DNA of 19,505 nt from Clostridia bacterium (GTDB lineage: Bacteria; Bacillota; Clostridia; Lutisporales; Lutisporaceae). A program made the position numbers and the translations under genes. Where the stretch lies: positions 1 through 19,505 of the forward strand of contig JAQSYB010000004.1 in assembly GCA_029256365.1 (NCBI GenBank). Direction: 5' to 3'. The notes under the pieces were generated by a model. It was not told where the DNA came from and ran no database searches. It worked only from the letters and a program-made list of their open reading frames with translations. Below are positions 1-8,976 of this stretch, piece by piece (the stretch's first letter is position 1; every line of letters starts with the position of its first letter).

Positions 1-1451
1 CCAAGCTTTCTAAAAGTCTGTTCATCACTGGTACTTAAAATTGTTGTAGCATGAGCTTGACAGCCCTTTAAAAGACCAAGCTTTTCCATCGCTACTTGCG
101 CCATTGGATTTGTAGCTGCACATATACTAAGTGCAATCAATATCTCTTCACAATCCAAAGCCGGATTATTGCTGCCAAAGGTTTTTGATTTCAAATTAAT
201 AATCGGCTCCAAAATTACAGGAGAGATCAGATGGATTTCATCAGATATATTTGCTAAATGCTTTACTGCATTTAGTACTACTGCAGCTGTTGCATTCATT
301 GTATCTGAACTCTTACCTGTCAAGATGGTTCCATCCGCTAGTTCTATAGCCACTGCAGGGCACATTTCAGTTTTATTTGACACTTCCTTTAGTTTAAGAG
401 AACGTTCTCTTGCTGGAATAACAACTTTTCTATCATCCTGCTTTAAATTGAGTTCTTCCATGATAAGCTTCGCTCGGTCAAGAGTTTCCTTATCTACATA
501 TCCTTTTTTATACTCACAGCCAGTCTTGAAGTATCTTCTTATAATTTCTTGTCTTGAAGCTTCTTTTATTACTTCATCATCAGTAATTCCAAAGCCTACT
601 CTATTTACTCCCATATCCGTAGGTGATTTAAACACAGATTCTTCTCCTGTAATCTTTTCTATAATTCTCTTCAGTACAGGAAAGGTCTCAATATCTCTAT
701 TATAGTTTACCGTTACTTCCCCATATGCATCAAGGTGGAAGGAGTCAATTAAATTTACGTCCTTCAGATCTACTGTAGCAGCTTCATATGCAATATTTAA
801 AGGGTGCTTCAAAGGCACATTCCATACAGGGAAGGTTTCAAACTTTGAATAGCCAGCCACTTTACCCTGCTTATATTCATGATAAAGCTGACTTAGACAG
901 GTCCCTAGTTTACCGCTTCCAGGTCCAGGGGCTGTTACGACTACAATTGGCTTTGTTGTTTCAATATATGGATTCTTACCATATCCCTCATCACTTACAA
1001 TTGTATCAACTTCCATTGGATATCCCTTAGTTGCCTTATGCTTATAAACCTTAATGCCTCTACGCTCTAGTTTATTTATAAAAACTGTCGTAGCTGGTTG
1101 TCCATCATACCTTGTAATGACAACACTATTTACATCTAGTTCATAGGCTCTTAAGTCATCGATTAATCTCAATGTGTCGATATCATATGTAATACCAAAA
1201 TCGCCTCTAATTTTATTTCTTTCTATATCACCAGCATATATGCAAATAACTACTTCAACCTTTTCCTTCAATTTATGCAGAAGCTTTATCTTTGCATTCT
1301 CATCAAAACCAGGCAATACCCTCTTTGCATGAAGATCGAATAAAAGCTTTCCACCAAACTCCAAATATAGCTTGTCATAATTATTAACTCTCTCTAGGAT
1401 ATACTTAGATTGCTCTTCCAGATACTTTTTGTGGTCAAATCCTATTTTCAT
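1..1451 (-). CDS. DUF1846/UPF0371 family protein, C-terminus cut by window edge
   Basis: The minus-strand frame is open from an ATG at 1451 to the left edge, giving 483 complete codons with no stop. The translation begins MKIGFDHKKYLEEQSKYI and matches my recollection of the DUF1846 (UPF0371) family, soluble proteins of about 500 residues common in Firmicutes and Actinobacteria, so only some 10-20 residues should be missing. A glycine-rich phosphate-loop-like motif, APGPGSGKLGT, has its lysine at residue 181, suggesting nucleotide or phosphate binding. A second conserved-looking segment, DMGVNRVGFGITDDEV, lies around residue 285. There is no signal peptide or membrane segment, so it is probably cytoplasmic. 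The start is supported by a GAGGG Shine-Dalgarno just upstream. Its biochemical role is not established to my knowledge. It is transcribed divergently from the cNMP-like gene and is probably monocistronic at its 5' end. Family call confident; function unknown. Confidence 0.88.
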   Translation of the reverse strand, partial: MKIGFDHKKYLEEQSKYILERVNNYDKLYLEFGGKLLFDLHAKRVLPGFDENAKIKLLHKLKEKVEVVICIYAGDIERNKIRGDFGITYDIDTLRLIDDLRAYELDVNSVVITRYDGQPATTVFINKLERRGIKVYKHKATKGYPMEVDTIVSDEGYGKNPYIETTKPIVVVTAPGPGSGKLGTCLSQLYHEYKQGKVAGYSKFETFPVWNVPLKHPLNIAYEAATVDLKDVNLIDSFHLDAYGEVTVNYNRDIETFPVLKRIIEKITGEESVFKSPTDMGVNRVGFGITDDEVIKEASRQEIIRRYFKTGCEYKKGYVDKETLDRAKLIMEELNLKQDDRKVVIPARERSLKLKEVSNKTEMCPAVAIELADGTILTGKSSDTMNATAAVVLNAVKHLANISDEIHLISPVILEPIINLKSKTFGSNNPALDCEEILIALSICAATNPMAQVAMEKLGLLKGCQAHATTILSTSDEQTFRKL

Positions 1452-1536
1452 TTCTTTCCCTCACTTTCGTATAAAATTACTAAAATCGTTCATTATTATT
1501 ACTTGAAAAAGCAAATAACCGATACTACAACAATAT

Positions 1537-1565
1537 ATTATTACACACTCTATGTTTCATGTAAA
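1537..1565 (-). promoter_or_regulatory. Predicted sigma-A promoter for the DUF1846 gene
   Basis: On the minus strand, TTTACA (1565-1560) is followed after 17 nt by AATAAT (1542-1537). Each hexamer matches consensus at five of six positions. The predicted 5' UTR is about 80 nt before the ATG at 1451. The background is very AT-rich, so a chance match is possible. Confidence 0.45.
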
Positions 1566-1848
1566 TAACCTAATATTACTTTTAATCAAATAAGTATTAT
1601 TCTTTCGCAACAAAGCTCAAATAAAACATCTTTTTCATCAAATTGCTTAGCTAATATCAAATGATTGGTTGTTTTTCAAGCTTTTCTAGATACTTTCATA
1701 TTTATATCCAGTATTCATGCTTTTATCCCAATATTTTACTTCAAATTCTACCAGAGGCCAACCGTTCCAATTCCATGTTTATATGAACTTAATATGATAT
1801 TATACAAGATTATTCGTCATTAATCTACATATTCTCTTCTTTAAACTC
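1566..1848. other. AT-rich divergent intergenic region, no gene found
   Basis: This is the middle of the 472-bp gap between two divergent genes. I see no open frame with a ribosome binding site, no convincing terminator or riboswitch-like fold and no tandem repeat. It is AT-rich throughout, with a short GC-richer patch near 1750-1775. It could carry regulator sites for either promoter, but I cannot identify one. Confidence 0.5.
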
Positions 1849-1877
1849 TTTACATTATACAAATTTAATCGGATAAT
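1849..1877 (+). promoter_or_regulatory. Predicted sigma-A promoter for the cNMP-like gene
   Basis: TTTACA (1849-1854), a 17-nt spacer and GATAAT (1872-1877) form a good sigma-A-type promoter on the plus strand. It would start transcription near 1884 and give a leader of about 45 nt before the ATG at 1930. Confidence 0.55.
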
Positions 1878-1913
1878 TATAAGTGGTATCATCTACAAAT
1901 TTAATAAAGTTCT

Positions 1914-1923
1914 AAGGTGGTGA
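1914..1923 (+). promoter_or_regulatory. Ribosome binding site that decides the start of the cNMP-like gene
   Basis: AAGGTGGTGA is a near-complete match to the anti-Shine-Dalgarno sequence. Two in-frame starts follow, TTG at 1924 and ATG at 1930. From the AGGTGG core the ATG has a normal 9-nt spacing while the TTG is only 3 nt away, so the ATG at 1930 is preferred. Confidence 0.7.
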
Positions 1924-1929
1924 TTGGGT

Positions 1930-4401
1930 ATGATTATAGAACCAGGCACAAATGGCAGCTATGCAGTGAATGCAGGTGAATCTGTGTTTTTCGAAGGACA
2001 AAATGCCAATTCAATAAATATTCTTGCCAAGGGTAAGGTCGATGTCTACATTTCTTCTTTAGAAGACCTAGAAGGCATAGATGCAAAGAAGCTGATGGAT
2101 AAGAGTTATAGACTTTTCAGCATCGATAAAAACATATTTATTGGATCTAACGACTTATTTTTATCAAAGAAGCATACCTTAAGTTATCGCGCTTCTGAGG
2201 ATTCCATCATTTTTTGCTATTATGCAGATGGTATTCATGCCATAGAAGAATTATTTAGTCAGAAGAACGAATATTCTACCTATATCGTCAATTCAATTTC
2301 CAAAATAATTGAAGCTTCTTATCAGGGATTAAAGGAACTAGAGCAGCTCATAAAATTTCTGAGTGTCTTAGCTGACAATCTATGCCTTTTCTTTTGGATT
2401 CTAAAAGAAAAGCATGGTTTTGCATATGAGCCCCTGCATTCAGCGTTTAGCGACAGCATGTTTAAGCTTCAGGAAATGAAGGATGATAATATATCTTTAC
2501 CTTATTCTTTTGAGGCTGATTTTCTCGAATGCAGACACTTTGAATATGATTATTTTCCAAGTGAGGAAATCGATAAACTAAAGATGAACTACTATAGTCA
2601 TGTTAGTTTGATAAATGCTGATTTAAAAAAGCAATTCTTTAATGAGAACTTTATGATATCTCAATATCACTGCACTGACTCTTCACTGCTTTTGGAAAGC
2701 ATCTTGTTTAAAACAAAGGAAGCTTTCAAGGTAGCAGAACAATACATAGCGCTACTATATTCTGAACAGGAGCCTTGTATATTTGAAGATTTCCGCAAGG
2801 CTGGACTTCAGATGAAAGAAAGTATATATGATTCAAAAGATATCACCGAAGTGCTGCAATATATCGTAAATAAGGTAAAGAATATGGCAGCAATATTCAA
2901 GAATGACTATGACAACATCCTTCCAATTGACATCCGCGCGGCAGAAGAAAAAGTCAATCAATTGGCAGCTGTTTTGGAGAGTAAAACGCCAAATACTCCA
3001 AAGAATATAGATATCCCAAGAGAGGGGATACCTGAAGAGCTTAATAATAGTGCAGAAAAAATTCTCGCCTATTCAAATATACCAAAAGAAAGCTGCGACT
3101 TGTTTATGAGCTCTCTGAAGGCTTTCAGAGGTCTTAAGGATAAGATGTCCGATGATGAAAAGGTAAGAAAGCTTAGAAAGGATATGACCACTGTATTTTT
3201 CGAAGTATATGAGGCCGTATTAAAAAGAGTGATTGTCGAAAACAATCAAGATAAGTTATTGCACATGTTCCTTACATATTCTTATATGGACGAAAAGCTT
3301 CTTAGTTCTAACAATTTATGGACGCTCTATGACCTTAGCGAAAGGCCTTCCAGCGATGAATCATCTTCAGTTTTCAGCATGCAAAGCTGGCTGCAGTTGA
3401 TTTATAACAAAGAAAGAGATCCTTCCGTCAATGGTTTTGCAATGGACTATTTTGATGTATTCCGTGAAATGCGCAAGCAGGGCACCATAAAAGAGCATGA
3501 AAAAGCAGCCTATGATAATAACAGGGACGGACGACTAAGCTTTGAAATAGAAAATATGTTTAAGTCAAATCACAAGCTGTGCAGCAGACAAATTAGCACC
3601 TACTTTCCAATACTTTACGATGATGTGATCATAAAAGACCTTGATAAAGCACTGTTGACTCCTAAAAAGATAAATGATGCGATTCAAAAAGTATTGGATG
3701 TTGATTTCTCTGCTTTTCATAGACAGATTTCATACTTTAACATGAAAAAAGGAATTGAGAAAGAAATAATCATGCAATCTATTCGGCCTGATATCATCCT
3801 GATGCCCACCTACGGAATAAACGCTTTCATGTGGCAGGAGATAAGCGGCAGAGTTAGAAATACACCAGGGCGCTTCATCCTACCGATCTTTACTGAAGGA
3901 AATATCGAGGATATGGTGCAGCGTTTAATCGGAACCTTCCGCTGGGAATTATGCAAGACTATGATGGGCTTATCTTGGAATGATATCAGCTTGAAATCAC
4001 TTACATCGGAATATATGGATTACTTGCAGTTTTTTAAGAAAAATAAAGATATTTCTGAAGAAGGCAAGGAAAAGATAAAGAATCAATTAAAGAAGTACAG
4101 GAATATTTCAAAGGATGTTTTTGTCTCAGACTATATCATCTGGTTAAATTATGAAGCCAAAGGAACCATCCGACTAAATAAGTTTACTAGGGAAATATTG
4201 TATAAGCACTGCCCCTTCTCCAAGGAAATAAGGCAAACACTGCTTAGCCACCCTAGCTTTACGAAATTAGCAACTCAGTATGAAAACAATCGAGTATTGC
4301 AAGTTAAAAACCATGAAAATCGCTATGCAAAATATGCTTTGGATGGCATCACAATTGATAAAGAAATGATTGATACCTTGGAATTTTTTAAAAACTTCTA
4401 A
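1930..4401 (+). CDS. Large protein with N-terminal cyclic-nucleotide-binding-like domain, function unknown
   Basis: The protein has 823 residues from the ATG at 1930. Residues about 8-110 look like a Crp-type cyclic-nucleotide-binding beta-roll: AVNAGESVFFEGQ, then ILAKGKVDVYIS, an acidic insertion, and a segment IGSNDLFL...LSYRAS where the phosphate-binding cassette should be. That segment lacks the usual FGE...R(S/T)A pattern, so the pocket may be degenerate or bind another ligand. Residues about 115-600 appear largely alpha-helical and charged. Around residues 619-655 is a distinctive stretch, RPDIILMPTYGINAFMWQE, followed by a GR-rich turn and PGRFILPIF. I recognise no helix-turn-helix, kinase, GGDEF or membrane segment, so it is not a standard Crp/Fnr regulator. 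It ends in tandem TAA codons just before a terminator and seems monocistronic. Similar cNMP-domain proteins of unknown role occur in Clostridia and, as I recall, spirochaetes. Real gene: near certain; role: unknown. Confidence 0.85.
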   Translation: MIIEPGTNGSYAVNAGESVFFEGQNANSINILAKGKVDVYISSLEDLEGIDAKKLMDKSYRLFSIDKNIFIGSNDLFLSKKHTLSYRASEDSIIFCYYADGIHAIEELFSQKNEYSTYIVNSISKIIEASYQGLKELEQLIKFLSVLADNLCLFFWILKEKHGFAYEPLHSAFSDSMFKLQEMKDDNISLPYSFEADFLECRHFEYDYFPSEEIDKLKMNYYSHVSLINADLKKQFFNENFMISQYHCTDSSLLLESILFKTKEAFKVAEQYIALLYSEQEPCIFEDFRKAGLQMKESIYDSKDITEVLQYIVNKVKNMAAIFKNDYDNILPIDIRAAEEKVNQLAAVLESKTPNTPKNIDIPREGIPEELNNSAEKILAYSNIPKESCDLFMSSLKAFRGLKDKMSDDEKVRKLRKDMTTVFFEVYEAVLKRVIVENNQDKLLHMFLTYSYMDEKLLSSNNLWTLYDLSERPSSDESSSVFSMQSWLQLIYNKERDPSVNGFAMDYFDVFREMRKQGTIKEHEKAAYDNNRDGRLSFEIENMFKSNHKLCSRQISTYFPILYDDVIIKDLDKALLTPKKINDAIQKVLDVDFSAFHRQISYFNMKKGIEKEIIMQSIRPDIILMPTYGINAFMWQEISGRVRNTPGRFILPIFTEGNIEDMVQRLIGTFRWELCKTMMGLSWNDISLKSLTSEYMDYLQFFKKNKDISEEGKEKIKNQLKKYRNISKDVFVSDYIIWLNYEAKGTIRLNKFTREILYKHCPFSKEIRQTLLSHPSFTKLATQYENNRVLQVKNHENRYAKYALDGITIDKEMIDTLEFFKNF

Positions 4402-4406
4402 TAACA

Positions 4407-4444
4407 AAAAAGGATAGGCTGGTATATACCGACCTATCCTTTTT
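4407..4444. terminator. Bidirectional intrinsic terminator between convergent genes
   Basis: A 12-bp perfect inverted repeat pairs 4407-4418 (AAAAAGGATAGG) with 4433-4444. The loop can itself fold through GGTATATACC. The A run before and T run after the stem give a U tract on both strands. It sits 5 bp after the stop of the cNMP-like gene and 6 bp after the carB stop (minus strand), so it can serve both. Confidence 0.9.
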
Positions 4445-4450
4445 CTCACA

Positions 4451-7400
4451 TTACTTTCCCATGTTATAAATCTTCATATCCTTGATTTCCAAGTCTGATT
4501 GATATCTTTTGGTTACTTCAATTAAGGTTTTTATCGTATCCAACACCGTAAATACAGCTATGTTTTTCTCTACCGCTGCTCTTCTTATCATAAAACCTTC
4601 TCTTAGTGCATCCTTGCCCTTTGTTGGAGTGTTAATCACCAAATCAACTTCCATATTTTTTATTAAATTTAATATATTTGGTTCTTCTTCATTTAGCTTC
4701 CTTACTGTGTCAACCTGTAATCCTGCTTGCTTTAAGAATTTAGCAGTCCCGCTTGTGCACATCAAACGATAGCCAAGTGCGTTGAGTTCCTTTGCGATAT
4801 TTAAGAATTCTTCCTTATCATGATCATTGATTGTCGCCAGCACTACACCTTTATTCTTAACCAGCTGTAGTCCTGCCCCCAAGCAGCCTTTGTAAAGTGC
4901 TTCATATATATCTGCACCCACTCCCAGCACCTCTCCGGTAGATCTCATCTCTGGTCCCAGGCAAACTTCAACTCCTGGCAGTTTTTGTGTAGAAAACACA
5001 GGGACCTTCACCGCTACCAATTCTGGTTCTTGATATACATCGATACCATAACCAAGTTCTCCAAGCTTATGCCCCAACATTACCTTCGTTGCAAGCTCAA
5101 CAATGGGAACTCCGCTTACTTTGCTTATATAAGGGACAGTTCTACTTGCTCTTGGATTTACTTCTATTACATAAAGCTTCTCATTGTGCTCGATGAACTG
5201 TATGTTAATCATACCCTTTATTCCGATTCCCAAAGCAAGCTTTCTTGTATATTCCAATACCTTTTCCTTTATGGTTGACGAAACATTTTGAGTTGGATAC
5301 ATGGTTATACTGTCACCAGAGTGTACCCCCGCTCTCTCCAAATGCTCCATGATTCCTGGAATCAAGATTTCCTCTCCATCACATATGGCATCCACTTCTA
5401 TCTCTTTTCCCATCAGGTATTTGTCTATTAGTACCGGATTCTTTTTATCCTTTTCAAAAGCATTCTTAAGATAATATACCAATTCATCTTGTGTATAGGT
5501 GATCTCCATACCCTGTCCACCTAATACATAGGATGGTCGTACCAGCACTGGATAGCCCAACTTCTCAGCCTCATCAGAGCCTTGCTCCATATTCCAAACT
5601 GCAATTCCCTTTGGTCTTTCAATATCAAGCATTTCAAGCAGGGCATCGAATTTTTCTCTATCCTCTGCTGTGTCAATCTGTTCTGAATTTGTACCTAGGA
5701 TAGCAATATTTTTAGCCTGTAGGAATTTCGCAAGCTTGATTGCTGTCTGACCACCAAACTGAAGAATTACCCCCTCTGGTTTTTCCTTATCTATAATATT
5801 TAATACATCCTCTTCCGTTAGAGGCTCAAAATACAGCTTGTCTGATATATCAAAATCTGTGCTGACTGTTTCAGGATTGTTGTTTATGATAATGGTCTCA
5901 ATACCCATTTTCTTAAGTGCCTTTACGGCATGTACTGAGGCATAATCAAATTCTATCCCTTGCCCTATTCTAATTGGTCCTGAGCCTATTACCACTACTT
6001 TTCTTTTATTACTAACTGTAACTTCATCATAAGTATTGTAGGTGGAGTAGAAATATGGTGTTAATGCTTCAAACTCTCCCGCACAGGTATCAACCATATT
6101 GTAGACAGGGCTGATACCCCACTTCATTCTAGTTTTGTAAATCACATCAGGACTTACACCAATCAAATCACCTATACCCTTATCAGCAAAACCGTTCTTT
6201 TTGAGATCCAACAGCACATCCTTCGTAAGCATATCTATGGTGAAGGTTTTCAACATCTCTTCTCGCTCTACGATGTTCTTTATTTTTTTTACAAAGAACC
6301 GATCTATTCCAGTTGCCTTTGTAATCATTTCACTTCTAAAATCTCTTCTTATCATTTCTGCCAAGGCAAATATTCTCTCGTCATCAGGTGCTTTTACTTT
6401 TTCCTTAAGCTCCTCAAGACTTAGCTTCATCATGTCCTTATGAACCAAGGTATATCTTCCTATATCCAAGGATCGTATTCCCTTTAGGAAAGCAGATTCA
6501 AAGTTGCTGCCGATTGCCATGACCTCGCCCGTAGCCATCATCTTTGTTCCTAAAACCCTATCCGCATTATAAAACTTGTCAAAAGGCCATTTAGGGATTT
6601 TCACTACTACGTAGTCAAGGGAGGGTTCAAAGCATGCATAGGTCTTTTTTGTCACAGCATTTTTTATTTCATCAAGATTGTATCCCAATGCTATCTTTGC
6701 AGCCACCTTGGCGATAGGATAGCCTGTTGCCTTGGATGCCAAGGCAGAGGATCGACTTACTCTAGGATTTATCTCAATTACCGCATATTCAAAGCTATTT
6801 GGATTCAGTGCAAATTGCACATTGCAGCCGCCTTCAATCCCTACAGCATTGATAATATCAATGGAAGCACTTCGAAGCATTTGATATTCTTTGTCTGACA
6901 AAGTCTGGCTTGGCGCAACCACAATACTGTCTCCAGTATGGATTCCGACAGGGTCAATGTTTTCCATGTTGCATACGCAAATGCAGTTCCCCTGTTTGTC
7001 TCGCATTACCTCGTACTCAACTTCCTTCCAGCCTTTCACGCTTCTCTCAATAAGCACCTGGCCTATTGCACTCATATGAAGCCCCTGTTCCAGGATGATT
7101 TCAAGCTCCTCTTCATTGTTCGCAATACCGCCTCCAGTACCCGCCAAAGTGTATGCAGGTCTGACAATAACTGGATAACCCAGCTTCATGCTATAGGCCT
7201 TGCCCGACTCCATATCCATGATGATTTCACTTTCGATGCAGGGTTGATTTATTTCTTTCATTACATTTCTAAAAAGTTCTCTATCCTCACCTTTTTTAAT
7301 GGATTCTATCGGCGTTCCGATTACCTTAACATTGTATTTATCTAGTATTCCTTTTTCAAACAGCTCCACAGATAGGTTAAGTCCTGTTTGACCTCCTACC

Positions 7401-7666
7401 CCTGCCAGCAGTGCATCGGGTCTTTCCTTTTCAATCACCTTTTCTATAAAGGCAATTGTTAGGGGCTCAATATATATTTTATGTGCTACTTCCTTGTCTG
7501 TCATAATCGTCGCAGGATTGCTATTTATTAAAACTACTTCTACGCCTTCTTCCTTTAGCGCTTCGCAGGCTTGCGTACCTGAATAATCAAATTCTGCTGC
7601 CTGACCAATTACAATAGGTCCAGAGCCTATTACCAATACTTTCTTTATATCTTTATTTAACGGCAT
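4451..7666 (-). CDS. carB: Carbamoyl-phosphate synthase large subunit
   Basis: The 1071-residue protein has the usual full length. CarB makes carbamoyl phosphate from bicarbonate, two ATP and ammonia channelled from CarA, feeding pyrimidine and arginine synthesis in the cytoplasm. It shows the internal duplication: a first half beginning VLVIGSGPIVIGQAAEFDYS near residue 10 (carboxy-phosphate ATP-grasp), and a second starting VVVIGSGPIRIGQGIEFDYA near residue 558 (carbamate-phosphorylating ATP-grasp). Each half carries the ATP-grasp signatures, for example VIEINPRVSRSSALASKATG and VIEVNPRASRTVPYISKVSG. An oligomerisation segment lies between them. The last 130 or so residues form the MGS-like allosteric domain, where UMP or ornithine act in studied homologues. 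A GGAGGG Shine-Dalgarno precedes the ATG. It follows carA by 22 bp in one operon. No truncation or frameshift seen. Confidence 0.98.
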   Translation of the reverse strand: MPLNKDIKKVLVIGSGPIVIGQAAEFDYSGTQACEALKEEGVEVVLINSNPATIMTDKEVAHKIYIEPLTIAFIEKVIEKERPDALLAGVGGQTGLNLSVELFEKGILDKYNVKVIGTPIESIKKGEDRELFRNVMKEINQPCIESEIIMDMESGKAYSMKLGYPVIVRPAYTLAGTGGGIANNEEELEIILEQGLHMSAIGQVLIERSVKGWKEVEYEVMRDKQGNCICVCNMENIDPVGIHTGDSIVVAPSQTLSDKEYQMLRSASIDIINAVGIEGGCNVQFALNPNSFEYAVIEINPRVSRSSALASKATGYPIAKVAAKIALGYNLDEIKNAVTKKTYACFEPSLDYVVVKIPKWPFDKFYNADRVLGTKMMATGEVMAIGSNFESAFLKGIRSLDIGRYTLVHKDMMKLSLEELKEKVKAPDDERIFALAEMIRRDFRSEMITKATGIDRFFVKKIKNIVEREEMLKTFTIDMLTKDVLLDLKKNGFADKGIGDLIGVSPDVIYKTRMKWGISPVYNMVDTCAGEFEALTPYFYSTYNTYDEVTVSNKRKVVVIGSGPIRIGQGIEFDYASVHAVKALKKMGIETIIINNNPETVSTDFDISDKLYFEPLTEEDVLNIIDKEKPEGVILQFGGQTAIKLAKFLQAKNIAILGTNSEQIDTAEDREKFDALLEMLDIERPKGIAVWNMEQGSDEAEKLGYPVLVRPSYVLGGQGMEITYTQDELVYYLKNAFEKDKKNPVLIDKYLMGKEIEVDAICDGEEILIPGIMEHLERAGVHSGDSITMYPTQNVSSTIKEKVLEYTRKLALGIGIKGMINIQFIEHNEKLYVIEVNPRASRTVPYISKVSGVPIVELATKVMLGHKLGELGYGIDVYQEPELVAVKVPVFSTQKLPGVEVCLGPEMRSTGEVLGVGADIYEALYKGCLGAGLQLVKNKGVVLATINDHDKEEFLNIAKELNALGYRLMCTSGTAKFLKQAGLQVDTVRKLNEEEPNILNLIKNMEVDLVINTPTKGKDALREGFMIRRAAVEKNIAVFTVLDTIKTLIEVTKRYQSDLEIKDMKIYNMGK

Positions 7667-7688
7667 ATCAATCCCTCCAATTCAAAGT

Positions 7689-8738
7689 TTATATACTTAC
7701 TTCTAGAAACTGATCAAATATATTATTTGCATCTCTTGGTCCAGGTGATGCTTCTGGGTGAAATTGCACACTGTATATAGGAAGAGTCTTATGTCTCATC
7801 CCTTCTACAGTCCCATCATTTACACTGACATGTGTAACACTTGTATCCAACGGAAGCTCTTCAACATAATAACCATGGTTCTGCGAAGTAATATATACTT
7901 TGTTTTCTTCCAGATTCTTCACAGGATGATTGCAGCCTCTATGGCCAAACTTTAGTTTTGCAGTCTTTCCGCCCAAAGCCAAAGCCAATAGCTGATGGCC
8001 CAAGCATATTCCAACAATTGGTTTTTTACCAATTAGCTGCTTTAAGGTTTCTATGGCTTCTGTCAAATCCTCAGGATCACCAGGTCCATTGGAAAGGAAT
8101 ATCAAGTCTGGGTTTACATTTAATATTTCCTCATAAGTTGCATTAGCAGGAAATATAGTCATTTTACAATTTCTTTGCTTAAAGGATCTTATGATATTGG
8201 CTTTTATCCCATAATCCACAATTGCTACATGTTTGCCTGTACCTGGTATGGTATACTTCTCTTTTGTTGTTACCTTAAATACTGCATCAGTATTGCTGTA
8301 AGCGCGCAGCTTATCTTTAATATAGCCTTCACTTACATCTTCAAGGGCTATTATCCCTTTCATGGTGCCGCTGTTTCTAAGTATTTTTGTTAAGGCTCTT
8401 GTATCAACCTGATCCAAAGCCATTATCTTATTGTTTCTCAAATAATCATTTAGTTTGATTTCACAACGAAAATTACTTGGGAAGTCACAAGCTTCTCTTA
8501 CAATAAAACCTCTTACCTTCGGTGTTTGCGATTCTACATCCTCTAAATTTAAACCATAGTTTCCGATTAGCGGATATGTCATTGTTACGATTTGCCCATA
8601 ATAGGATGGATCTGTAAGAACTTCTTGGTAACCAGTTATTCCTGTATTGAAAACAACTTCTCCAACAGTTTCTTGTATATATCCAAAGGCTCTGCCTTCA
8701 AATACCATTCCATTTTCCAATATTAGCTTTGCTTTCAT
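7689..8738 (-). CDS. carA: Carbamoyl-phosphate synthase small (glutaminase) subunit
   Basis: The 349-residue protein hydrolyses glutamine and passes ammonia to CarB. The N-terminal CarA-specific domain (MKAKLILENGMVFEGRAFG, then GEVVFNTGITGYQEVLTDPS) is followed by a class I glutamine amidotransferase domain. The nucleophile Cys245 lies in VGICLGHQ, and His327 and Glu329 in QFHPEASPGP complete the triad. The frame is open 11 codons further upstream to 8771, but the ATG at 8738 has AGGAGG 8 nt before it and gives the usual CarA N-terminus, so 8738 is taken as the start. It is the first gene of carAB. The long leader upstream carries a PyrR-type attenuator and several promoters, described separately. 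Confidence 0.97.
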   Translation of the reverse strand: MKAKLILENGMVFEGRAFGYIQETVGEVVFNTGITGYQEVLTDPSYYGQIVTMTYPLIGNYGLNLEDVESQTPKVRGFIVREACDFPSNFRCEIKLNDYLRNNKIMALDQVDTRALTKILRNSGTMKGIIALEDVSEGYIKDKLRAYSNTDAVFKVTTKEKYTIPGTGKHVAIVDYGIKANIIRSFKQRNCKMTIFPANATYEEILNVNPDLIFLSNGPGDPEDLTEAIETLKQLIGKKPIVGICLGHQLLALALGGKTAKLKFGHRGCNHPVKNLEENKVYITSQNHGYYVEELPLDTSVTHVSVNDGTVEGMRHKTLPIYSVQFHPEASPGPRDANNIFDQFLEVSI

Positions 8739-8746
8739 TTCTTCAA

Positions 8747-8752
8747 CCTCCT
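8747..8752 (-). promoter_or_regulatory. Ribosome binding site that sets the carA start
   Basis: AGGAGG on the minus strand lies 8 nt before the ATG at 8738. It falls inside the longer open frame that reaches 8771, which argues that the extra 11 codons are not translated as part of CarA. Confidence 0.8.
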
Positions 8753-8772
8753 CAACATAGCACTTATACATT

Positions 8773-8790
8773 TATGCATAATAATTCATA
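8773..8790 (-). promoter_or_regulatory. Candidate ArgR/AhrC box in the carA leader
   Basis: The minus strand holds TGAATTATTATGCA (8788-8775), one mismatch from the palindromic ARG-box core TGAAT-N4-ATTCA. It lies between the last promoter and the carA ribosome binding site. AT-rich DNA produces such matches by chance, so this is a candidate only. Confidence 0.35.
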
Positions 8791-8920
8791 CTCACTGTTA
8801 TATATTATATTATTTTAGATTCGTATTTTGCTCTTTTTTCACCTTAAAATGCTTTTTCAACAAAACCATTTTTTCGCCAACTTCGCTACACTACCAACAA
8901 ATGTACGCTTTTAATTATTG

Positions 8921-8949
8921 AGTATATTTTAATTTGATGCAATTGTCAA
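8921..8949 (-). promoter_or_regulatory. Predicted carAB promoter P3 (closest to carA)
   Basis: The minus strand shows a perfect -35 TTGACA (8949-8944), a 17-nt spacer and TATACT (8926-8921). Transcription would begin near 8914, giving a leader of about 175 nt that lies wholly downstream of the pyr attenuator. Confidence 0.7.
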
Positions 8950-8976
8950 TAGGTTCTTGCTAAGTAGTTCGCAAAA

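Noticed and set aside
169..705. A 178-codon plus-strand open frame
   Set aside because: It lies fully antisense to the DUF1846 gene, whose minus-strand translation is clearly protein-like; there is no ribosome binding site and the composition is that of a reverse-strand shadow.
4267..4449. A 60-codon minus-strand open frame
   Set aside because: It overlaps the bidirectional terminator and the 3' end of the cNMP-like gene on the opposite strand; no ribosome binding site.
6938..7345. A 135-codon plus-strand open frame
   Set aside because: Antisense to highly conserved carB sequence (ATP-grasp region); no Shine-Dalgarno and no recognisable domain.
8739..8771. An 11-codon N-terminal extension of CarA
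   Set aside because: AGGAGG lies within it at proper distance from the ATG at 8738, and the shorter protein matches the usual CarA N-terminus.
8804..8809. A perfect TATAAT on the minus strand in the carA leader
   Set aside because: No acceptable -35 hexamer at 16-18 nt upstream; the region is a run of AT repeats.
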